Origin: Kaiparowitsia implicata GSE-PSE-MK54-09C
Lineage (GTDB): Bacteria; Cyanobacteriota; Cyanobacteriia; Elainellales; Elainellaceae
Length of the DNA stretch: 64,000 nt
Assembly (NCBI GenBank): GCA_019359435.1
Contig: JAHHHI010000056.1
Location: forward strand, 151,423 to 215,422
Direction: 5' to 3'
The notes below the pieces were generated by a model that saw only the letters and a program-made list of their open reading frames with translations, searched no databases and was not told the DNA's origin. Shown here in pieces: positions 28,312 through 38,992 of this stretch. Within the stretch, counting starts at the first letter, position 1; every line of letters starts with the position of its first letter. Made by a program: the position numbers and the translations under genes.

Positions 28312-28860
28312 ATGAAATCAATGAGCGCTCGCGATCTTCTGGATGCCTATGCGGCAGGCCAGCGCGATTTTAGCAATCTCGACCTGCAACACGTCGATTT
28401 ATTTGAATGCACCCTTCAAGACATTGTTCTGCAAGGCTGCGATTTGCGTGGTGCTTACTTCGCCTATGCCAATCTCAGCCGCGCTAATTTAAGCGGCACC
28501 AATCTCTCTGCTGCCGAACTGAGCAATGCGCGATTGCAGTCTGTCAACTTGGCCGATGCCGACTTGAGTGGGGCTAATTTGTCTCGCGCAATCCTAGCCT
28601 ATGCAAACCTGCAACGCGCTGTGCTCATCAAGGCCACCTGCCAAACTAGTGACTTTAGCTGTGCCGATCTGTCCTACGCTGACCTGTCCTATGCTGACCT
28701 GACCCAGGCCAATTTAGAGCGATCGCACCTGCACCATACCAAGCTCAGCGGCACTTGCCTCTTTCGCGCCCAGGGCATCGATTTGAGCGAGGCCGACTGC
28801 GATGACCGCACCATCTTTCCCAGCGGCTACCGGGAGGCCAGCGAGCAGGAATTATTGTGA
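28312..28860 (+). CDS. Pentapeptide-repeat protein
   Basis: About 182 residues. After a short N-terminus (SARDLLDAYAAGQRDFSNLDL) the sequence is a run of A(D/N)Lxx pentapeptides, for example ANLSRANLSGTNLSAAELSNA, interrupted around residue 105 by a less regular part. Such proteins form right-handed quadrilateral beta-helices. They are abundant in cyanobacteria and mostly of unknown function. GTG 28306, ATG 28312 or ATG 28321 could be the start. A related, longer protein is encoded at 31344-32183, on the other side of ilvD. Confidence 0.88.
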   Translation: MKSMSARDLLDAYAAGQRDFSNLDLQHVDLFECTLQDIVLQGCDLRGAYFAYANLSRANLSGTNLSAAELSNARLQSVNLADADLSGANLSRAILAYANLQRAVLIKATCQTSDFSCADLSYADLSYADLTQANLERSHLHHTKLSGTCLFRAQGIDLSEADCDDRTIFPSGYREASEQELL

Positions 28861-29012
28861 ATTTGATAAAGCGCTGAATGCGCTAGTTTGAATTCGATTG
28901 GAGTGAACCCGCTGCACCAGCGAAAACTAGGGATGGAGAGGTGGAGTGTTTTCATCCTCGCCATCCATCTCTATACCTAATCTTCAAACCCTAGCCCTTA
29001 ACCCTGTAACCC

Positions 29013-30707
29013 TTAACCCTTAATCACCAACCCTAAATCCGTAACGGCACCGAGACTGCTAGACGAGACTAGGGCAGCGTACTTTGCCAGCACGCCACGG
29101 GTGTAGCGCGGGGTAGGCGGGTGCCAAGCGGCGCGGCGGCGAGCTAGCTCCTCGTCGGGCACATTGAGCTGAAGTAGGCGAGCATCGGCGTCGATCGTGA
29201 TGCGATCGCCCTCTTGCACGAGGGCAATGGTACCGCCCACATAGGCTTCGGGAGCCACATGCCCCACCACCATGCCATAGGTGCCACCCGAGAAGCGCCC
29301 ATCCGTGATCAACCCCACCGAGTCCCCTAACCCTGCGCCGATAATGGCGGAGGTGGGCGCTAGCATTTCGCGCATACCCGGGCCACCCTTTGGCCCTTCA
29401 TAGCGCACCACAATCACATCCCCCGGCTGAATCTTGCCCGCGAGAATAGCATCCAAACAGTCTTCTTCAGATTCAAATACTCGGGCTGGGCCAGTGACCT
29501 GGCGTTTTTTGATGCCCGTCAGCTTGGCGACAGCACCCTCCATTGCTAGATTGCCCTTAAGGATGCCCAAGTGACCCTGAGGGTAGACGGGGCGGCTCCA
29601 GGGGCGAATCACATCCTGATCGGCACGGGGCTCAGCGGGGATATCGGTCAACAGTTCCGCAACCGTTTGCCCAGTGACGGTGATGCAGTCGCCATGCAGC
29701 ACGTCATGGGCTAACAGCATTTTCATCACCTGGGGAATGCCCCCGGCCCGGTGCAGGTCAGTCGCAACATAGGTTCCCGAAGGTTTTAGGTCGCACAGCA
29801 CCGGCACCCGGGCGCGGATGGTCTCAAAGTCGTCTAGCGTTAGGGGCACATTCGCGGCATGGGCGATCGCCAAAAAGTGCAGCACTGCATTAGTCGATCC
29901 ACCCACCGCCATAATGACCGAGATGGCATTTTCAATCGACTTGCGGGTGATGATGTCGAGCGGGCAACGGTTATTGCGAATCGCTTCAACGACCACCTTG
30001 CCCGCCAGCGCCGTGTTCTCCGCCTTTTCGGCATCTTCTGCCGACATCGTGGAGGAATACATCAGGCTCATCCCCATCGCCTCAAACGCCGACGACATGG
30101 TGTTGGCCGTAAACATGCCGCCGCAGGAACCCGCACCAGGGCACGCGTGGCGCTCAATTTCGGCTAGGGTCTCCGCGTCAATCTTACCCGCGCTGTACCG
30201 CCCGACCGCCTCAAAGGAACTCACCACCGTTAGGTCGTTGCCGCCGTAGTGCCCCGGCTTGATGGTGCCGCCATAGACAAAGACCGCCGGAATATTCATG
30301 CGGGCGATCGCAATCATCGCACCCGGCATGTTCTTGTCGCAGCCGCCAATCGCCAGCACCCCATCCATGCTTTGCCCAGTGCAGGCCGTTTCGATGGAAT
30401 CGGCAATCACATCCCGCGACACGAGGGAGTATTTCATCCCTTCGGTGCCCATAGAAATTCCATCACTAATGGTGATGGTGCCAAATAGCTGCGGCATGCC
30501 GCCCGCATGACGAATGCCCGCCTGCGCTTCGTCTGCTAGGGGCGCAATGCCCATATTGCAAGGTGTAATCGTGCTGTGCGCACTCGCCACGCCCACAATA
30601 GGTTTCATAAAATCTTCATCGCGAAACCCTACCGCTCGCAGCATGGCCCGGTTCGGGCTACGCTGCACACCTTGAGTAATCGCTTGGCTCCGTTGATTGT
30701 CAGCCAT
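29013..30707 (-). CDS. ilvD: Dihydroxy-acid dehydratase
   Basis: A 564-residue enzyme of the expected length. The iron-sulfur ligands lie in GGCDKNMPG and [16 protein letters not shown], and the [12 protein letters not shown] signature near the C-terminus is intact. IlvD makes the 2-keto acid precursors of valine, isoleucine and leucine, and pantothenate. [13 protein letters not shown] is a good start. It is monocistronic, flanked by two pentapeptide-repeat genes pointing the other way. Confidence 0.97.
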   Translation of the reverse strand: MADNQRSQAITQGVQRSPNRAMLRAVGFRDEDFMKPIVGVASAHSTITPCNMGIAPLADEAQAGIRHAGGMPQLFGTITISDGISMGTEGMKYSLVSRDVIADSIETACTGQSMDGVLAIGGCDKNMPGAMIAIARMNIPAVFVYGGTIKPGHYGGNDLTVVSSFEAVGRYSAGKIDAETLAEIERHACPGAGSCGGMFTANTMSSAFEAMGMSLMYSSTMSAEDAEKAENTALAGKVVVEAIRNNRCPLDIITRKSIENAISVIMAVGGSTNAVLHFLAIAHAANVPLTLDDFETIRARVPVLCDLKPSGTYVATDLHRAGGIPQVMKMLLAHDVLHGDCITVTGQTVAELLTDIPAEPRADQDVIRPWSRPVYPQGHLGILKGNLAMEGAVAKLTGIKKRQVTGPARVFESEEDCLDAILAGKIQPGDVIVVRYEGPKGGPGMREMLAPTSAIIGAGLGDSVGLITDGRFSGGTYGMVVGHVAPEAYVGGTIALVQEGDRITIDADARLLQLNVPDEELARRRAAWHPPTPRYTRGVLAKYAALVSSSSLGAVTDLGLVIKG

Positions 30708-30955
30708 CCTACAACATCCTTAACAACAGTCGTAAACAGTAGTTTTGCCTGGTAGTCCTAACCAGGTAGCCTTCGTGACGGAATGTGCGATCGCCCTATC
30801 TCAATAGCATGCCATCAGCAGCCTGATTCTCGTCTCGAATCCCCCATCAATCAAGGCTAACTCAGACCTTTGCAGCCTCGACCTCTGCAATCATCCGGGG
30901 GTATCGCCCCCCACCGCTAACGGCAACCCATGCCCTCAAGATGGAAGCAACGCCC

Positions 30956-31303
30956 TTATGGCAGCGCGACCCATGGTTGACTCGGCAAGACCCTGTGGTT
31001 GAACTCGATGCATGAAATGCTTAGGTGGCTAGGCCATTGTTCAGACAGGCTTACGCTATCTAACCATTCGTTCAAAATCAATCGGTACCAGTCATGGATG
31101 TGACCCAAGTCCACTCTTGACAGAGCTTCTATTTTTCCACATCTTGCGGCCATCCCCAGCAGTTCAGCAGAATGAGCCTGAAAAATATCGGGTACTCGGG
31201 CGTACTGTTGCTCACTATATTGAGAGCCTAGCTGTCCGGATTTTACTCGCTGGGGGGTGAATCTTTCCCAAGTTAGTGCGATCGCCCTTTGCAGACTGGG
31301 CAC
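30956..31303 (-). CDS. Possible small protein, unknown
   Basis: An open frame of 115 codons in the 636-bp gap between ilvD and the second pentapeptide gene, divergent from the latter. It has no recognised domain and no clear ribosome binding site, and I know of no homologue. The translated sequence has ordinary amino-acid composition rather than the Arg/Pro/Ala excess of shadow frames, which is the only argument for it. The rest of the gap (30708-30955, 31304-31343) shows nothing recognisable. Confidence 0.25.
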   Translation of the reverse strand: MPSLQRAIALTWERFTPQRVKSGQLGSQYSEQQYARVPDIFQAHSAELLGMAARCGKIEALSRVDLGHIHDWYRLILNEWLDSVSLSEQWPSHLSISCIEFNHRVLPSQPWVALP

Positions 31304-31343
31304 CCTAAAGCCAATACGAGAGCCCTCTCCAGGTCTGACGGTT

Positions 31344-32183
31344 ATGAATGTAGACGAACTGAAGAATCACTACGTGTCAGGCATCCGCGATTTTCGCGAG
31401 AGCGACTTCATCGGAGCTGACCTGAGTGGGCAAGACCTAAGAGAAGTGAATCTGCGGCGGGTAAACCTCACCGGAGCCAATCTCAGCCACGCCGACCTGA
31501 GCTTTGCCAACCTGCGAGAAGCCAACCTCACGGGTGCCAACCTGCGCGGCGCGAACCTCAGCCGCGCCAACTTGATTGGGTGTGAACTGTTGCGCGCCAA
31601 CCTGTCTGACGCCAATCTAACTGAAGTGGGCCTGCGGGGTGCCAAACTGGTAGATGCGATCGCCCAATCCGCCAACTTCACTGGGGCCAACCTGGCAGAA
31701 GCCATTCTCGATCGACTCGATCTAACCAAAGCTGACCTCAGCGACGCCAGCCTCAATCGCTCCAAGCTAGTCGGCGTCAACCTCAGCTATGCCAACCTAG
31801 AAAACGCCAACCTCTCCAACGCCAACCTCAACGAAGCCAATCTAGAGGGCGGCTACTTGGTCTGCGCCATCTTGCAGGGAGCCAGCCTAGAGGAGGCAAA
31901 CCTGCGAGATGCCGACCTCAGCCGCGCCCGCGTCAGCAGCGCCAACATGATCAATGCAAACCTGGTCAACGCCAGCCTCCGGGGCACCAACCTTAGCTGG
32001 ACGTCCTTGCGTGGGGCGAACCTATGCAAGGCCAACCTCTACCGCGCTAACCTCAACTGGGCCAACCTGAGCGAAGCTGATCTCACGGAAACAGTCTTGA
32101 TTAGCGCCAAGATCTACTGCGTCAACTTCCAAAACACCAACCTGTCCGGCACTCTCATGCCCGACGGTGTCCCCCACATGTAA
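31344..32183 (+). CDS. Pentapeptide-repeat protein, long
   Basis: ATG 31344 (MNVDELKNHYVSGIRDF) gives 279 residues; the longer frame upstream is not family-like. From residue 20 to the end almost every fifth residue is Leu or a similar residue in an A(N/D)LxxAN pattern, about 50 consecutive pentapeptides without a break. The result should be one long, rigid beta-helix with no attached catalytic domain. The N-terminal segment xLxxxYxxGxRDFxxxDF is shared with the 28312-28860 protein, so the two are paralogues or distant relatives. The following hairpin is a likely terminator. Confidence 0.92.
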   Translation: MNVDELKNHYVSGIRDFRESDFIGADLSGQDLREVNLRRVNLTGANLSHADLSFANLREANLTGANLRGANLSRANLIGCELLRANLSDANLTEVGLRGAKLVDAIAQSANFTGANLAEAILDRLDLTKADLSDASLNRSKLVGVNLSYANLENANLSNANLNEANLEGGYLVCAILQGASLEEANLRDADLSRARVSSANMINANLVNASLRGTNLSWTSLRGANLCKANLYRANLNWANLSEADLTETVLISAKIYCVNFQNTNLSGTLMPDGVPHM

Positions 32184-32187
32184 AGGG

Positions 32188-32212
32188 TTTGGGGCACGGC
32201 GTGCCCCAAACC
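32188..32212. terminator. Hairpin between the pentapeptide gene and nrdJ
   Basis: GTTTGGGGCACG/CGTGCCCCAAAC, perfect 12-bp arms around a single G, between two convergent stops. The arm core TTGGGGCAC resembles hairpin 1 of the family 1 elements, so this may be a solitary derivative used as a bidirectional terminator. Confidence 0.65.
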
Positions 32213-32232
32213 GTTCCTTGTCTGAACAGAGG

Positions 32233-34404
32233 CTACTTCGTTTCAGGCAACATGCACTTGTCGCTGTCGCAGCCCGCAGGCCCAGCTTCCATCAGCTCGC
32301 CCGAATCATAGCGGGTGAGTGCGGTATAGAAGTCTGCCGTCTGCTGCCGCTGCACCACTGCTGCACTCAACTGCTCAAAGGTGGCTTTGCTGATTTTTTC
32401 AAAGGGCAACCGGGGGAACGGGGCATTAAACCGAGCTAGCAGTGCCGCGCTGATGTAGCCTTTGTCTTGGGCGATCGCCCCATAGATGGCCTGGGCCAGC
32501 GGCTCAATTTCCGCCTCATTGAGTTCAATCGTGGCGCTGGTGTTGTGGGCCGTGTAATGGGTCTGCACCTGCATATAGAAATCGAACTGCGCCAGCGCCG
32601 AGAATTTTTCGATCTCAATCTCGTCGGCACCGGGCAGGTTTGCCCAGGGCACTTCTACGGGAATTTCGACCAGCCACTCGGTACAGCGTGGATCAAACGG
32701 ATCGTCGAGCAAATTGCCCTGATCGTCTTTGTCCGACTGCGAGGGCACAATGCTATAGCCGTAGTCCATACAGGCGAGCGCCACCGGGTCGTTTTTGCGG
32801 AAGGTGATGCGGCGGATAAAGCGCTGTGCCTTGGGCGGGTGCCATCCTGGCGATGCCCCCGTGAGCAGAGACTTGGTGCCTGCAGGCTGCACCGTCGTGC
32901 AGCGGTTGGGCCGCTTTAACCCGTGGCGATCGCAATAGTCTCCCACCACGCGATGCACAACTTCTTTCCAGCGGCTCAGGTATTCTTGCTCCTTGGCTTT
33001 AAACGCCATGCCAGTGATGGTGTCGGGGCGTCCGGCCTCCCACCACCGCAACCACTCCACCCCAAACGCATTGACAAAGAAGTCAAACAATCCAGTAAAA
33101 GAGACCCCCACAATGGGATCGTCTAACCGCGACTGTTGGTAGCGCGGTTCTTGAAACTGATGGTTGAGCAATGCCGCTACCGACAGCGCCCCAGCAGTAA
33201 ACGCCTCTTCCTGCTCCTTCAGATTTTGCGGATCAAGCTGGTTGAGGTGAATTTCGGCCAGATTGCAGTGAAAATTCTGCCCAATAATTTCGCCACAGGG
33301 GTTTAGGCCATAGCGGCCTAAACCCTGAGCCCGGCGCTCTGCTTCTCCCGCCCACTGAATGGCGCCCTCACCCGAATAGAATTGCTTGCGAACGGCCTCG
33401 GTGCAGTCCTCTAGCGTCGGCTTGCGGTGAAAGACACGGGTGTGATTTGCCATGCGCAGCGCATCTCGCTCGGGGTCAATGCGCCAGTTGCCCGCGTCAT
33501 CCTGCATCCACAGGTTTTCTTTCGCGCCTGCGGCGATCGCATCCTCACTATCAAACTGTCGCATTCCGGCACTGCGTCGAATGTTGCCCGCAACTACACA
33601 AGCCGCTGCTTCATCGATCAGCAGGCAACACTCGATAGAGTTTAGCTGTCGCCCAATGGCTTTGTTGAGAATCAACGCACAGCGCTCATACAGCCCTGGC
33701 AGTCGAATGGGGTTCGCCATCCCCCCAAAGCCTTTGAGCCGCTCACCTGCAGGACGAACGCTGCCGAGGTCTATCTCGACCGTAACCTCACCCGTGACGG
33801 ATGGATCGGTCGACAGTTCTAGCACCGTCTGGTAAGACGACACCCAGCCCTGGCGACTATCCCCCACGCGGATCAGGATGCGATCGCCCTCTCTCACCAC
33901 GTCTGTCTTCGGCAAGCGTTGCTCAGCGGGCACCGCACCAATGTCTTGAATCACCGACACATTCAAGCGATTGCGAATCGCAGGCAGTTGAGCAATATAT
34001 TTAGGTTCCAGCACGGCTCCAGTGCCGCAGCCCATCATCGCCAAATCCATCATCAGCCCAAAGGCACGCCAGTCCACTACGTTGGTGCTGGTGCAGTTAT
34101 AGGCTCCAGAAAAGTTCTCTGGGTTGGCAGCCCACTCCGTCCCGCCAACCCACAGCCACCGTCCCGACGGCAGGCTTTTGATTTGGCGCTGCATGCGGCT
34201 CAGCAAATCTGCTTCGGCAGGAGTGAGATTGCCGAGTTCGGCGATGCCGCGCAGGGTGCGATCGCACACCTCATCCCAGGTTTCTCGCATCCCCTCCGTC
34301 TTCTCTCCCCGGCGGCTATAAGTGCGATAAAACACAGAATTGGCAGCGGGGGCCGAGTCAGGAAACGGGCTAGTCTGACGCAGACGATCAATATTTTGAA
34401 CCAT
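32233..34404 (-). CDS. nrdJ: Adenosylcobalamin-dependent ribonucleoside-triphosphate reductase (class II)
   Basis: A 723-residue monomeric class II reductase. It includes the first active-site cysteine region SGAYNCTSTNV, the NPCGE active-site loop with the thiyl-radical cysteine, and the C-terminal redox pair C-x4-C (GCDSDKCMLPE) that re-reduces the enzyme. It makes dNTPs using adenosylcobalamin, with no oxygen needed. The length is near that of the Lactobacillus-type enzyme, so no intein is present. No B12 riboswitch was recognised in the 338 bp before it, which it shares with divergent hisG. Confidence 0.95.
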   Translation of the reverse strand: MVQNIDRLRQTSPFPDSAPAANSVFYRTYSRRGEKTEGMRETWDEVCDRTLRGIAELGNLTPAEADLLSRMQRQIKSLPSGRWLWVGGTEWAANPENFSGAYNCTSTNVVDWRAFGLMMDLAMMGCGTGAVLEPKYIAQLPAIRNRLNVSVIQDIGAVPAEQRLPKTDVVREGDRILIRVGDSRQGWVSSYQTVLELSTDPSVTGEVTVEIDLGSVRPAGERLKGFGGMANPIRLPGLYERCALILNKAIGRQLNSIECCLLIDEAAACVVAGNIRRSAGMRQFDSEDAIAAGAKENLWMQDDAGNWRIDPERDALRMANHTRVFHRKPTLEDCTEAVRKQFYSGEGAIQWAGEAERRAQGLGRYGLNPCGEIIGQNFHCNLAEIHLNQLDPQNLKEQEEAFTAGALSVAALLNHQFQEPRYQQSRLDDPIVGVSFTGLFDFFVNAFGVEWLRWWEAGRPDTITGMAFKAKEQEYLSRWKEVVHRVVGDYCDRHGLKRPNRCTTVQPAGTKSLLTGASPGWHPPKAQRFIRRITFRKNDPVALACMDYGYSIVPSQSDKDDQGNLLDDPFDPRCTEWLVEIPVEVPWANLPGADEIEIEKFSALAQFDFYMQVQTHYTAHNTSATIELNEAEIEPLAQAIYGAIAQDKGYISAALLARFNAPFPRLPFEKISKATFEQLSAAVVQRQQTADFYTALTRYDSGELMEAGPAGCDSDKCMLPETK

Positions 34405-34742
34405 GGCAGTTTAATGTGTGGAATCCGTGAGGAGCAGTAAGACCCTATAGATGTGGTGGTCACGCTCTAAAGCACACACTATATAAGCTAATTCTAGAAA
34501 ATTCAACCGCTTAGGGTTGGGTTAGCGTGATGGCGAAGTTGCGGGCAGCAGTGGAGTGGGTGCATTCCCGTCTACTCGTCATCCTCTGACCTGCCAGCGG
34601 GGTGTATGGGGAATGCGTCATGTATCGGAGCGTTGACGTTGATAGAATGGCCTGAGGCGACCTGCATCCGCTCACATTTCGTCTCCTCAGATCCATACCC
34701 TTAGATTCATTACCCACAGTCCATCATCCCCGTTCCATCACT
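34405..34742. other. Divergent promoter region, nrdJ/hisG
   Basis: 338 bp without genes. I looked for a cobalamin riboswitch (B12 box and GCCACTG core) on the nrdJ side and saw none. Nothing else is recognisable. Confidence 0.5.
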
Positions 34743-35405
34743 ATGATCACTATTGCGCTGCCCAAGGGCGGGCTGCTAAAAGACAGCATTCAGCTGCTCA
34801 AATCACTGGGCTATGACTTCAGCGCGTTTCTCGACCCGGCAAACCGCCAGCTTGAGATTTGGGATGCCAGCCATCGCGCCAAGGGGTTGATTGTGCGAAA
34901 CTATGACGTGCCTGTGTATGTGGAGTATGGGCAAGCACAACTGGGCATTGTGGGCTACGACATCTTTCGCGAAAAGCAGCCCCGTGTGGCGCATTTAGTG
35001 GATTTAGGCTTTGGTCAATGCCGCCTGTCTGTGGCGGTGCAGGCATCCAGCCCCTATCGCTCAGCGCTGCAACTGCCACCCCACTGCCGCATCGCCTCCA
35101 AGTTTGTGCGCTGCGCCCATGAGTACTTTCAGAGCATTGATCTGCCCGTCGAAATCGTGCCGCTATACGGCTCGGTTGAGCTGGGGCCTATTACAGGCAT
35201 GTCAGAAGCCATTGTCGATCTGGTCGCAACCGGGCGCACCCTGCAAGACAATAATCTGATAGAAATTGAGACGCTATTCGAAAGCACCGCTCGGCTGATC
35301 GCTCATCCCCTCAGCTATCGCCTCCAGCAAGATGGGCTGCCAGAGCTGATTGAGCAGATTCGCCAGCAGACTCTCCCACAGAGAGCGATCGCCCGCTCTC
35401 TCTAG
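34743..35405 (+). CDS. hisG: ATP phosphoribosyltransferase, short form
   Basis: A 220-residue catalytic subunit of the first histidine-synthesis enzyme. [11 protein letters not shown] at the N-terminus and the [26 protein letters not shown]-binding region are typical. It lacks the C-terminal regulatory domain of long HisG and should therefore work with HisZ, which is not in the window. ATG 34743 directly precedes the conserved strand. Divergent from nrdJ. Confidence 0.95.
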   Translation: MITIALPKGGLLKDSIQLLKSLGYDFSAFLDPANRQLEIWDASHRAKGLIVRNYDVPVYVEYGQAQLGIVGYDIFREKQPRVAHLVDLGFGQCRLSVAVQASSPYRSALQLPPHCRIASKFVRCAHEYFQSIDLPVEIVPLYGSVELGPITGMSEAIVDLVATGRTLQDNNLIEIETLFESTARLIAHPLSYRLQQDGLPELIEQIRQQTLPQRAIARSL

Positions 35406-35525
35406 AACGTCAGGTCGGCGAATGCCGAAAACTGCGCTCTTGGACGCACGCGCTCTATCAGTTTTGCCGCCCCGGTCTATATCGCCCAGCCTAGCGGCGG
35501 CAACGGCGGCAATCGAGGCTATCCA

Positions 35526-36662
<1,137 letters not shown>

Positions 36663-36711
36663 CTAGCCTGCCTAAACTAAAACCCAGATTCAGCATCCTA
36701 CACTATTCACG

Positions 36712-36800
36712 CAACCTGAGTGTGGGTTCAGCTCAACCCTTTGATATGCGGTGCGTGTTGCGCACCGCATATCAAGATTTTGGGGCGGCAATGCCACTCC
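36712..36800 (-). repeat. Double-hairpin dispersed element (family 1), degraded copy C
   Basis: About 89 bp. The left end AACCTGAGTGTGGGTTCAGCTC matches the family terminus with a few changes. The first hairpin (36741-36775) has perfect 15-bp arms, TTGATATGCGGTGCG/CGCACCGCATATCAA. These arms are different in sequence from copies A and B at the same place, but fully paired. The second hairpin, starting ATTTTGGGGC, is eroded, and the right end is missing. Confidence 0.7.
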
Positions 36801-36841
36801 AAAAGACCCTAGGGTTTAGGGGTTTCATCTCGTCTGTAGGG

Positions 36842-36974
36842 CTAGGGGCTGTCATCAATTAGCCGCTAATGGCCCAGAAATGAACGGTCACAGCCCCTAG
36901 CCTGTTTTTTTTGGATCGGGCGTGGCAACGCTCATAGCACAAGGCTTTTGGTCGGAATTGATGACACGCCCTAG
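36842..36974 (+). repeat. MITE family 2, copy 2
   Basis: A 133-bp element with CTAG at both ends. Left TIR GGGGCTGTCATCAATTAGCC, right TIR (other strand) GGCGTGTCATCAATTCC. Internal CGTGGCAACGCTCATAGCA is shared with copies 1 and 3. An internal ACAGCCCCTAG (36890-36900) pairs with the left end to form a large hairpin. Inserted between tgt and the 37013 gene, next to the family 1 copy C. Confidence 0.88.
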
Positions 36975-37012
36975 CGCTCAAAGCGGATGCTAATTAGGCG
37001 CACGCCAAACCG

Positions 37013-37471
37013 CTAGGCTGAAAAGTTTTCTTCGTCATCAATGCGCACATCCCACCCTGCAGAGAGCACTTCGGCAACGACGGCTTCTAGGGCTGCGGCG
37101 TTGAGTCGTCGGGTGCTTTGCTCATCCAACGGGTTGGACAGGGGCACCAGCCGCAACTGGCGATTATCTTGCATCAGATCAAAGCAGGGCTGTCCGCCCT
37201 CGGTTTGCCCCAGCTGCAAATAGTCAAAGCTATGAACGTTGAGATAAAGCGAGTAATTTGCGACTAGCGTAGACTGTTGCGGGTCAGCAAATACTTCCAT
37301 CACATAGCCTTCGGCTTCGTCACTAAAGTTATCGTCGTGGCGATAGCAATAGCGCACTCGACCCAAGTCAGCCAATAACCGCTGCATATCGTGTTTATTG
37401 GCCACAATGCCAGCATCCACTAGGCAGGGCGCAGGAAGCCGATCGTCTCTGAAGCTGTGTTCTTGACTCAT
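37013..37471 (-). CDS. Conserved cyanobacterial hypothetical protein
   Basis: ATG 37471 (MSQEHSFRDDRLPAPC) gives 152 residues; a 13-residue upstream extension is rejected. The protein is soluble and acidic, with no membrane segment and no motif I can name. Features are an ordered middle part (GYVMEVFADPQQSTLVANYSLYLNVHSFDYLQLG) with alternating beta-strand character and an acidic C-terminus (DVRIDDEENF). No operon partner: the next gene downstream is tgt, beyond two repeat elements. Confidence 0.7.
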   Translation of the reverse strand: MSQEHSFRDDRLPAPCLVDAGIVANKHDMQRLLADLGRVRYCYRHDDNFSDEAEGYVMEVFADPQQSTLVANYSLYLNVHSFDYLQLGQTEGGQPCFDLMQDNRQLRLVPLSNPLDEQSTRRLNAAALEAVVAEVLSAGWDVRIDDEENFSA

Positions 37472-38206
37472 AGCCAAAATGCCTATCTCGTGAACAGCCT
37501 GAATCGCCAAGGGTAACTTGTCAAACGTGGTCTGGTTGCCTGTTGGCTTTGGTGCAGGTCAACGATGCCGACCAGAAGTTCCAGAATTTATAGATGTTAG
37601 CGTGGGGAGTGCGGGAGATGACAGAAATTGTTGCGGCCCAAGCCATCAAGTTACTCAACGGGTCAACCCTCCGAATCTAAACCCGATTCAGCTAGCACCG
37701 CAACCCAAGCAACAATTAGTATTCCTTGAGACAATCTTAGCTCAGGAATTATGGGTAGCTCCTGTCTTAATCAACAGATATATTCCCTACCTGAGCTTGC
37801 CACCAGAATAACCTATTCGCTCTCCGCAATTTCCCAATGATGGCGATCGCTTCCTCGATAAAATTCCGTATTATGGCTGAGCGTATTTGAGAAAACCCAT
37901 GCTGCTTCAACGATTCGGCTGTCGCACTGTGACGCCTCAGCGCCAGTAGCGTTAATCGCTTCCAACCCAATTAGTCGCTGCAAAGTGAGGCCGCTCGAAA
38001 CAACCCGCAGAGACATTGCCGCCGATAGGCAGATGCACTGGGGTGGGGTAACTTTCTATAATTTAGGTCGATTATAGTCAGCGCTCTGTTAGGTACCACT
38101 GCGCTAGAACCCGCGTGGTTTGGTTGAACCGGACAGAGCTGCACTTTATCAAGCCCATTTAATCCAGTCCATTAGTTTTCGGTATTGTTTCGTTGCGATC
38201 GCCCTT
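37472..38206. other. 735-bp stretch without a supported gene
   Basis: Frames of up to 97 codons exist on both strands but none has family features, a good start or plausible composition. The right part should hold the promoter of the TspO-like gene. I see no repeat or RNA. Confidence 0.5.
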
Positions 38207-38977
38207 ATGGATACCTATGCACCTGCCCAACAGCCCGACCGCCTGCGACAAATTGTTGCAGTGCTAACGGTTGCGGGGTCATTTATCGTCAACCTGCTGT
38301 CTAATCTGAATCCCATTGGCGGGCAAACTATTGGGGATATTGCAAACAGCGAGTTAGGCGGCGTGTTAGTGACTCCGGCAAACTATGCCTTCATTATTTG
38401 GGGGCTGATCTATGTAGGGCTGATTGGCTTTGCGGTCTATCAGTTTTTGCCGAATCCTCATCCCCAGTTGCGCGTCATTACCTATTGGTTTCTACTAGCG
38501 TCAGTGGCGCAGGGGGTCTGGGTTTACCTGTTTTTGCTGCGGCAGTTTAGCTGGTCGATCTTAGCGATGCTGGTGCTGCTAGCGAGCCTGTCGGCAATTT
38601 TTCTCAAGCTGCACCAACCCAAGGGGCGATCGCGCCCAGATCGCTGGCTGTTGCGCTATCCCTTTAGCGTGTATTTGGGATGGATTGCGGTGGCAACCGT
38701 GGTGAATGTGGCCTCAGCCCTGTATGCCGCTGGCTGGGATGGCTGGGGTGTTCCGCCTGAGATCTGGACGGCGGCTATGGTGGTGGTAGCTACACTGCTG
38801 GCCACAGCGATGCTATGGCGCTATCGCAATGTGCCCTATGCGCTGGTGGCGGTTTGGGCGCTGGTGGCGATCGCCCTGCGGCATCCAGATATTGAGGTGA
38901 TTGCGTTTACGGCTTGGGGGTTGGCAGCGCTGCTGGTGTTGCTGGTGGTCAATCAAACGCTCCAACGCGTTCGTTAG
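38207..38977 (+). CDS. Tryptophan-rich sensory protein (TspO/MBR-like)
   Basis: ATG 38207 (MDTYAPAQQPDR) gives 256 residues and avoids a non-conserved 29-residue upstream extension. Seven or eight hydrophobic segments are present. The segment TPANYAFIIWGLIYVGLIGFA and the paired FSVYLGWIAVATVVNVASAL are typical of the extended, tryptophan-rich TspO-like proteins of cyanobacteria, rather than the 160-residue classical TspO. Relatives bind tetrapyrroles and respond to stress, but this subgroup is not characterised. A convergent J-domain/WD40 gene ends 16 bp away. Confidence 0.8.
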   Translation: MDTYAPAQQPDRLRQIVAVLTVAGSFIVNLLSNLNPIGGQTIGDIANSELGGVLVTPANYAFIIWGLIYVGLIGFAVYQFLPNPHPQLRVITYWFLLASVAQGVWVYLFLLRQFSWSILAMLVLLASLSAIFLKLHQPKGRSRPDRWLLRYPFSVYLGWIAVATVVNVASALYAAGWDGWGVPPEIWTAAMVVVATLLATAMLWRYRNVPYALVAVWALVAIALRHPDIEVIAFTAWGLAALLVLLVVNQTLQRVR

Positions 38978-38992
38978 ACGAGCCAGATGGTC

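Noticed and set aside
28975..29035. Telomere-like run of CCCTTAACCC-type repeats
   Set aside because: Irregular, short and directly before the ilvD stop; better explained as low-complexity intergenic sequence.
29818..30249. 143-codon frame antisense to ilvD
   Set aside because: It is the mirror of conserved ilvD codons; Ser/Ala/Arg-rich without domain features.
34405..34742. Possible cobalamin riboswitch upstream of nrdJ
   Set aside because: Neither the B12 box nor the GCCACTG core was found on the nrdJ strand.
37518..37811. 97-codon frame in the gap after the 37013 gene
   Set aside because: No start context, no recognisable family and it ends in a low-complexity region.
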